From Candidatus Stahliibacteriota bacterium (GTDB lineage Bacteria; Hydrothermota; Tepidihabitantia; B3-TA06): a stretch of 8,489 nucleotides of DNA. Positions 5,504 to 8,489 of the stretch are shown piece after piece. The position numbers were made by a program, and so were the translations under genes. The DNA lies in assembly GCA_030670165.1 (NCBI GenBank), contig DAOVCF010000080.1, forward strand, positions 1 through 8,489, read 5' to 3'. How positions within the stretch are numbered: the stretch's first letter is position 1; each line of letters begins with the position of its first letter. A model generated the notes under the pieces. That model searched no databases. It saw only the letters and a list, made by a program, of their open reading frames with translations, and was not told the origin of the DNA.

Positions 5504-6522
5504 CCAACCTGCCCCACGTCGTCGCTACGCATCACCACCGAGGTTCCGAAAGGAATAAAACTGGTGGGGTGCAGGAGGGTAAAGATTCGCTGCCACAACC
5601 GGGGGGTGAAGTAAAGGGTAATGTGCCCGCCGGAAAGGATCTCTTTCTTGCATCCCCAGTGTGAGGAAAATTCATTAAGTGAGCTAGGCGTTGCAAGCAG
5701 GTCCTCGTGCGCGCCTATAAGATGGATATGCCGGGGATCAACAACGGGCATGCCGTGCTTGGGCAGAAAGAGACGGGGAATCTGATCGAAGGCATGCAAC
5801 CGATCCTCGGCCTCGATTCCCTCACGCAGAGAGCTGAAGAAAGGTGAGTTCAGGAAAAGCTCATCAGGCCGCACCACAGGTGTGACAAGAACCGCCTTTG
5901 AAACCTTGGGTTCTGAAAGTGCAAGCAGAGAGCCGACCCATCCGCCTAAGCTGAAGCCCAGAAGTGTTATATCCCTTGATCCCAACTCCCATATCGCAGA
6001 GATGAGTACTCGTACGTCCACAACCGCTTGCCTCACGGCCTTAAGGGTACGCACCAGGTCCGGGGTGATGGCGAGTTCACCTGAGCGGGTTCCCTGGGGA
6101 GTGCGGCGCATATGATAGGGAAGATCCATCGTCCACAGGTTGCGGCCGCAGCGACCTACCCAACTCGCCAGACGTGAATAGTCACTCGCCCCCTCAAGCC
6201 AGCCCGAAAGCAGAATTGCCGCCGGTGAAGAAAACGAGTATTCAGGAAGGCACTCACCTTGCACCCGGTCATTCTCCTCGTATCCGGAGGGCAACGGGGA
6301 GTCGAAACGGAACGTATATGTCAGGGGATACTCCGAGGTTCTTTTGAGTTCAACACGGGTTCGTTTGGATAAAGAGAAGAACTCCTCAGGGCTTGTCTTC
6401 TCAGCGTTCCTTACGAACCGACGAAGTTCTTTAGGATCGGTAAAGTCATCACGCTGGGCGAGCCAGTGGTTTATATCACTGAATATCCTGCGGTCTACCC
6501 GGCGCGAGTAGAGACGAAACAT
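5500..6522 (-). CDS. Alpha/beta hydrolase, ABHD18-like
   Basis: A 340-residue protein with the serine-hydrolase triad in order: nucleophile Ser191 in GFSLGG, acid probably Asp274 in LIGAHEDLLATP, and His300 in SGGHITLYF. The first strand and oxyanion region are AAILLSGWLEGASDY (101-115). The segment TMDLPYHMRRTPQG (131-144) resembles the conserved block of the ABHD18/DUF2048 group, an inference from memory. There is no clear signal peptide, so it is probably cytoplasmic; the substrate is unknown (ester or acyl hydrolysis is likely). The start is ATG 6522. An in-frame TAG lies 9 bases upstream, so no longer form exists, yet the only ribosome signal is AGG touching the ATG, which suggests weak translation. 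It lies 63 bases before rocD, but rocD has its own promoter. The hairpin array begins 45 bases upstream of the start. Confidence 0.85.
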   Translation of the reverse strand: MFRLYSRRVDRRIFSDINHWLAQRDDFTDPKELRRFVRNAEKTSPEEFFSLSKRTRVELKRTSEYPLTYTFRFDSPLPSGYEENDRVQGECLPEYSFSSPAAILLSGWLEGASDYSRLASWVGRCGRNLWTMDLPYHMRRTPQGTRSGELAITPDLVRTLKAVRQAVVDVRVLISAIWELGSRDITLLGFSLGGWVGSLLALSEPKVSKAVLVTPVVRPDELFLNSPFFSSLREGIEAEDRLHAFDQIPRLFLPKHGMPVVDPRHIHLIGAHEDLLATPSSLNEFSSHWGCKKEILSGGHITLYFTPRLWQRIFTLLHPTSFIPFGTSVVMRSDDVGQVG

Positions 6523-6566
6523 CCTGCAATTCTATGGATATGAGGAAGGAACGCAAGCCTTGCCGC

Positions 6567-6860
6567 GAGCCGCGGGTGCCAAGTCGATGCGAGCGCAACC
6601 GGCTAAGCTGCTTGACTTTCCGGCATGATTGTATAGACTTCTTTTTTCGACACGAGCCGAGGGCGAAGGTCTGGGCGAGTGCAGCCGACGAAGTTGGCTG
6701 ACCAAAGAGAGTGTATACAGCGAAGCTGCGTGTCGTGAGCCACGGGTAATAAGTCGTGGCGAGTGCAGCGGACGAAGGTCGAGCGGACCGCAGGCGACAG
6801 AGTTGCCAGTCATGAGCTGCGGACGAAGGTCGCAGCGAGTGCAGGCGACGAAGTTGCCTG
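6567..6860 (+). repeat. Array of about ten diverged ~24-base hairpin units
   Basis: Units usually begin GAG(C/T) and, in the best copies, read arm - GACGAAGKT - complementary arm. Unit starts are near 6567, 6591, 6654, 6677, 6709, 6737, 6761, 6785, 6814 and 6837. Clear hairpins: 6682-6700 (CAGCC/GGCTG), 6739-6760 (GCCACG/CGTGGC, centre GGTAATAAGT), 6816-6836 (GCTGCG/CGCAGC), 6842-6860 (CAGGC/GCCTG) and 6718-6728 (CAGC-GAA-GCTG). The copy at 6657-6675 pairs with one mismatch, while 6567-6590, 6591-6614, 6761-6784 and 6785-6812 pair poorly. The arms differ but stay complementary while the centre stays nearly constant. With the wobble and AC/GT pairs the 6682 and 6842 units become 8-base stems with a GAA triloop. 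No protein gene fits here. It lies between the hydrolase start and tRNA-Leu. Transcription is not proven. Confidence 0.75.
6612..6639 (+). promoter_or_regulatory. Candidate promoter reading into the hairpin array and tRNA-Leu
   Basis: TTGACT (6612-6617), a 16-base spacer and TAGACT (6634-6639), the same -10 as the rocD promoter. The start would be near 6646, just before the main run of hairpin units at 6654. TATAGA (6632-6637) with a 14-base spacer is the alternative -10. Confidence 0.45.
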
Positions 6861-6884
6861 AACTGAAAAGGAGCCATCTACATT
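6854..6884 (+). promoter_or_regulatory. Weak candidate promoter next to tRNA-Leu
   Basis: TTGCCT (6854-6859) and TACATT (6879-6884) with a long 19-base spacer. The start would be about ten bases before the tRNA. The match is poor, so the tRNA may instead be transcribed from 6612-6639 through the array. Confidence 0.25.
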
Positions 6885-6899
6885 AAGATTTGTAATAAT

Positions 6900-6983
6900 G
6901 CCGAGATGGCGGAACAGGCAGACGCGCTAGCTTCAGGAGCTAGTGGGGGCAACCCCGTGGGGGTTCAACTCCCCCTCTCGGCA
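6900..6983 (+). tRNA. tRNA-Leu (anticodon CAG)
   Basis: A class II tRNA of 84 bases. The acceptor stem is GCCGAGA/TCTCGGC with discriminator A6983. The anticodon stem is CTAGC/GCTAG around TTCAGGA, with anticodon CAG at 6934-6936, reading CUG. A long variable arm (GGGGGCAACCCC) follows, and the T arm is GGGGG-TTCAACT-CCCCC. CCA is not encoded: the next bases are TTTAATT, so it must be added by nucleotidyltransferase. Confidence 0.96.
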
Positions 6984-6991
6984 TTTAATTA

Positions 6992-7027
6992 CCCCAAGCC
7001 GTTACTTGGTAACGCCGCGGGGACCCC
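6992..7027 (+). repeat. GGGGACCCC hairpin element downstream of tRNA-Leu
   Basis: CCCC (6992-6995) pairs with GGGG (7019-7022), and CGTTAC (7000-7005) with GTAACG (7009-7014) around TTG, separated by a four-base internal loop. The right arm continues into ACCCC. A run of seven T (7042-7048) follows 14 bases later, so it could help end the tRNA transcript, but the spacing is poor for a standard terminator. Confidence 0.6.
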
Positions 7028-7049
7028 GAGATAAATGCTCCTTTTTTTA

Positions 7050-7085
7050 CCCCAAAGGAACGCAAAGCGTTCGTTTGGGGACCCC
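7050..7085 (+). repeat. GGGGACCCC hairpin element, second copy after tRNA-Leu
   Basis: CCCCAAA (7050-7056) pairs with TTTGGGG (7074-7080) and GAACGC (7058-7063) with GCGTTC (7067-7072) around AAA. This gives 13 pairs with one G-G mismatch, followed by ACCCC. On the minus strand it is followed by a run of A residues, so it is not a minus-strand terminator. Confidence 0.65.
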
Positions 7086-7093
7086 CTATCCTC

Positions 7094-7123
7094 CTTTTCG
7101 CCTGACGGAGAAAAGATCGCAGA
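7094..7123 (+). repeat. Hairpin with constant ATCGCAGA tail, copy 3
   Basis: CTTTTC (7094-7099) pairs with GAAAAG (7110-7115), with an inner CC/GG and loop TGAC, followed directly by ATCGCAGA (7116-7123). It begins nine bases after a GGGGACCCC element. Confidence 0.6.
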
Positions 7124-7178
7124 GAAAAACGTAGGGGCCGACGTTAACTCAGCCTCATTTATATAAGGAGTAATCCCC

Positions 7179-7206
7179 TTGACAGCAAAGAAGCAGAGGG
7201 TATCCT
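7179..7206 (+). promoter_or_regulatory. Promoter of the two exported-protein genes
   Basis: Perfect TTGACA (7179-7184), a 16-base spacer and TATCCT (7201-7206). The start would be near 7213, about 23 bases before the TTG start at 7236. The TTG of this -35 box could be mistaken for an upstream start codon. Confidence 0.6.
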
Positions 7207-7221
7207 TTCTCGTTAATCGGC

Positions 7222-7230
7222 AAAAGGAGG
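7222..7230 (+). promoter_or_regulatory. Ribosome binding site deciding a TTG start at 7236
   Basis: AAAAGGAGG ends five bases before TTG 7236. An in-frame TTG at 7233 is only two bases away. The alternative in-frame TTG at 7179 has AAGGAG eight bases upstream, but it falls in a -35 box and would put an 18- to 19-residue polar extension before the signal peptide. Confidence 0.7.
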
Positions 7231-7235
7231 CCTTG

Positions 7236-8117
7236 TTGCAAAGGAAAGTTTCGCTTTTTATAAGTTTTGTCTTGGCAACCGGCGTGTTTGTTCTGGCCTG
7301 CGATAACGACGACTCTACTACGCCGCCTGATCCTACCGACAACAACACAATCCAGACCGCCTGGGACGTGAATATCCCCTACGCAAAGGAGTTTACCATC
7401 CCGGCAGATGATCCGGCAGAGGTGTTCCATTTTGGCATCGGCCCAAACAAACCATTTGCTTCAGTGATCGTTATAAAGGTTGACCTTCTGGAACCAACGG
7501 GCACCCCCTTCTATCTGAAGGCGGAACTTTTAAGCGAGAAACAGACCCCGCTTGTGCCGGACGCTCGCGAATCCGATCTGGTGCCTGCGGCATGGGTGGC
7601 AAGTCGTCTGGAGCAGACCTACTACCTTCGCATCACCCCTGTGGGCGATCCTGCAGGCGACCGTTACAGATACAGGCTCGAGATAGCCTCATCCAACATC
7701 AACGATCCACTGGAGCCTGACGACGACACCACCGACGCCAGCCCCCTGCTCCTGGACATAGAATCCACCGGCGCCTATCTGGTGGACGCTTTCTCTGACA
7801 GCCTTGAGCCTATGGCATCGCTTCCAGACTTCTACCGATTCGAGTTAAAGGATACAACCATGCTTTACGTGGACGTATCCAGGCTTGGCGGGGACTGCAA
7901 GCCTTTGATGCGTCTTTATGCGCCGGATGGAGAGGTGTTCGGGGAGATCAAGGATACAACCGCGGTCTTTGATCTTACCGGTTCGGGCTTTGTTGCGGGC
8001 TACTGGTTCCTTGAGGTAACCGACGAGGAAGGCTACTATCCGGTCTATGGCAAAGGCGAGGTTGCGTTCAACTATCTTGAGCCTTATACGGTATGGGTCT
8101 CAACACGGCCTAAGTAG
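7236..8117 (+). CDS. Exported lipoprotein with two PPC-like beta domains
   Basis: From the TTG at 7236 this is a 293-residue lipoprotein. The signal peptide is QRKVSLFISFVLATGVFVLAC, a 21-residue stretch split as positive QRK, hydrophobic core and lipobox VLAC, with Cys at 22. An acidic, Pro/Thr-rich linker (DNDDSTTPPDPTDNN) follows. Two regions then resemble bacterial pre-peptidase C-terminal (PPC) beta domains: about residues 38-153, ending YYLRITPV...RYRYRLEI, and about 158-280, opening DPLEPDDDTTDASPL with PDFYRFEL, LMRLYAPDG and YWFLEVTDEEG. Such domains usually sit on extracellular proteases or surface proteins; no catalytic domain is present here. The gene starts a plus-strand pair, 24 bases before the next start. 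The role is probably structural or ligand-binding in the envelope. Confidence 0.8.
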   Translation: MQRKVSLFISFVLATGVFVLACDNDDSTTPPDPTDNNTIQTAWDVNIPYAKEFTIPADDPAEVFHFGIGPNKPFASVIVIKVDLLEPTGTPFYLKAELLSEKQTPLVPDARESDLVPAAWVASRLEQTYYLRITPVGDPAGDRYRYRLEIASSNINDPLEPDDDTTDASPLLLDIESTGAYLVDAFSDSLEPMASLPDFYRFELKDTTMLYVDVSRLGGDCKPLMRLYAPDGEVFGEIKDTTAVFDLTGSGFVAGYWFLEVTDEEGYYPVYGKGEVAFNYLEPYTVWVSTRPK

Positions 8118-8141
8118 CGTAGGGCGATCAAGGAGAAAGTT

Positions 8142-8486
8142 ATGAGATCAAAGGTGATCGGTTCCCTTTTGAGCCTGCTTCTTTTTGTGCTTTTCTGCGA
8201 GTTGCCGGGTCCTGAGATCGAAAGGGTCACCGCTGACGATCCTTCGCTGGCGCCTGGTGATAGCACCATCCTGCACTGCGATGTCTACAATCCGGCAGGG
8301 GGTGAACTTACCTATGTCTGGCAGGCCGACGTGGGGAAGATTGAGAACCTTGGAGATATGGCGCGCTGGACAGCCCCTGAATCGGTAACCAGCAACTTAA
8401 TCGTGACGATTACCGTAACCGTGAGCGATGAGCAGGGTATGATGGATGAAGAAAGCATCTCCCTTGAGGTAAAGGCGAGCCCATAA
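8142..8486 (+). CDS. Exported protein with one Ig/PKD-like domain
   Basis: A 114-residue protein starting MRSKVIGSLLSLLLFVLFC, a clear export signal. The Cys at 19 is preceded by VLF; Phe at -1 is unusual for lipoprotein signal peptidase, so lipidation is uncertain. Residues 24-112 read as one Ig- or PKD-type beta sandwich: PSLAPGDSTILHCDV, LTYVWQADVG, ARWTAPE, LIVTITVTVSDEQG and ISLEVK. AAGGAG lies six bases before ATG, and the gene starts 24 bases after the PPC lipoprotein, so the two probably form an operon. The gene is complete, ending at TAA 8484-8486 three bases before the window edge. It is likely a small envelope accessory protein, or the sole domain left of a larger repeat protein; the specific function is unknown. 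Confidence 0.8.
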   Translation: MRSKVIGSLLSLLLFVLFCELPGPEIERVTADDPSLAPGDSTILHCDVYNPAGGELTYVWQADVGKIENLGDMARWTAPESVTSNLIVTITVTVSDEQGMMDEESISLEVKASP

Positions 8487-8489
8487 AGA

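Noticed and set aside
6418..6432. GACGAAGTT core inside the hydrolase gene as another array unit
   Set aside because: It lies in a well-supported coding frame and the flanks do not pair as arms; probably chance.
6632..6640. Minus-strand promoter for the hydrolase gene (TACAAT at 6635-6630)
   Set aside because: The -10 is good, but no acceptable -35 lies 15-19 bases upstream, so I cannot support it.
6567..6860. CRISPR array
   Set aside because: Units are contiguous, diverged and self-complementary in their variable parts; there are no exact repeats with unrelated spacers and no cas genes.
6567..6860. Integron attC array
   Set aside because: Units of about 24 bases are too short, lack the R'/R'' core sites, and no cassette ORFs lie between them.
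6476..6877. Minus-strand ORF of 133 codons across the hairpin array
   Set aside because: Its repeated Leu/Arg/Ser/Ala-rich product (for example QLRRLHSLRPSSAA) is just the translation of the hairpin repeats, and it overlaps the hydrolase start in another frame.

Overview
The window is bacterial. Nearly every open gene has a strong AGGAGG-type ribosome binding site, promoters are of the sigma70 type (TTGACA/TATAAT-like, mostly with 16-base spacers), there is a bacterial class II tRNA-Leu, and several products carry lipoprotein or other export signals. Base composition is moderate. I cannot name the organism. The mix of house-keeping enzymes, exported beta-domain lipoproteins and many small hairpin repeats would fit an uncultured, Gram-negative-type lineage, but that is only a guess.

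Layout. On the minus strand, 1-1160 is the N-terminal two thirds of formate-tetrahydrofolate ligase (fhs), with its own promoter at 1246-1273. Upstream of it (1270-3557) lies a minus-strand cluster. It starts at a near-consensus promoter (3640-3667) and holds three tandem paralogous genes of unknown function, a four-helix membrane protein and a 45-residue lipoprotein. A divergent promoter region (3640-3751) separates this cluster from a small plus-strand gene (3855-4115). Tandem hairpins at 4119-4192 end the next minus-strand unit: rocD (ornithine aminotransferase, 4234-5436), preceded by an alpha/beta hydrolase gene (5500-6522). The interval 6523-7178 holds no protein gene. It contains an array of about ten diverged ~24-base hairpin units (6567-6860), then tRNA-Leu(CAG), then several dispersed hairpin elements. 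From 7179 a plus-strand promoter drives two exported proteins: a lipoprotein with two PPC-like beta domains and a single Ig/PKD-like domain protein.

Most unusual features. (1) The hairpin array has a near-constant GACGAAGKT centre and arms that change in a compensatory way, and it sits between a candidate promoter and a tRNA. (2) The three tandem paralogues have an almost invariant core and a divergent cysteine-bearing C-terminus, with each downstream Shine-Dalgarno overlapping the upstream stop codon. (3) Two families of small dispersed hairpins occur only between genes: one carries GGGGACCCC (four copies), the other a constant ATCGCAGA tail (three copies). (4) Two promoters use the TGA of their TTGACA -35 box as the stop codon of the gene upstream.

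How genes may work together: fhs feeds one-carbon metabolism and rocD feeds ornithine/proline metabolism, each from its own promoter. The triplicated cluster looks like a separate accessory unit whose job cannot be deduced from sequence.
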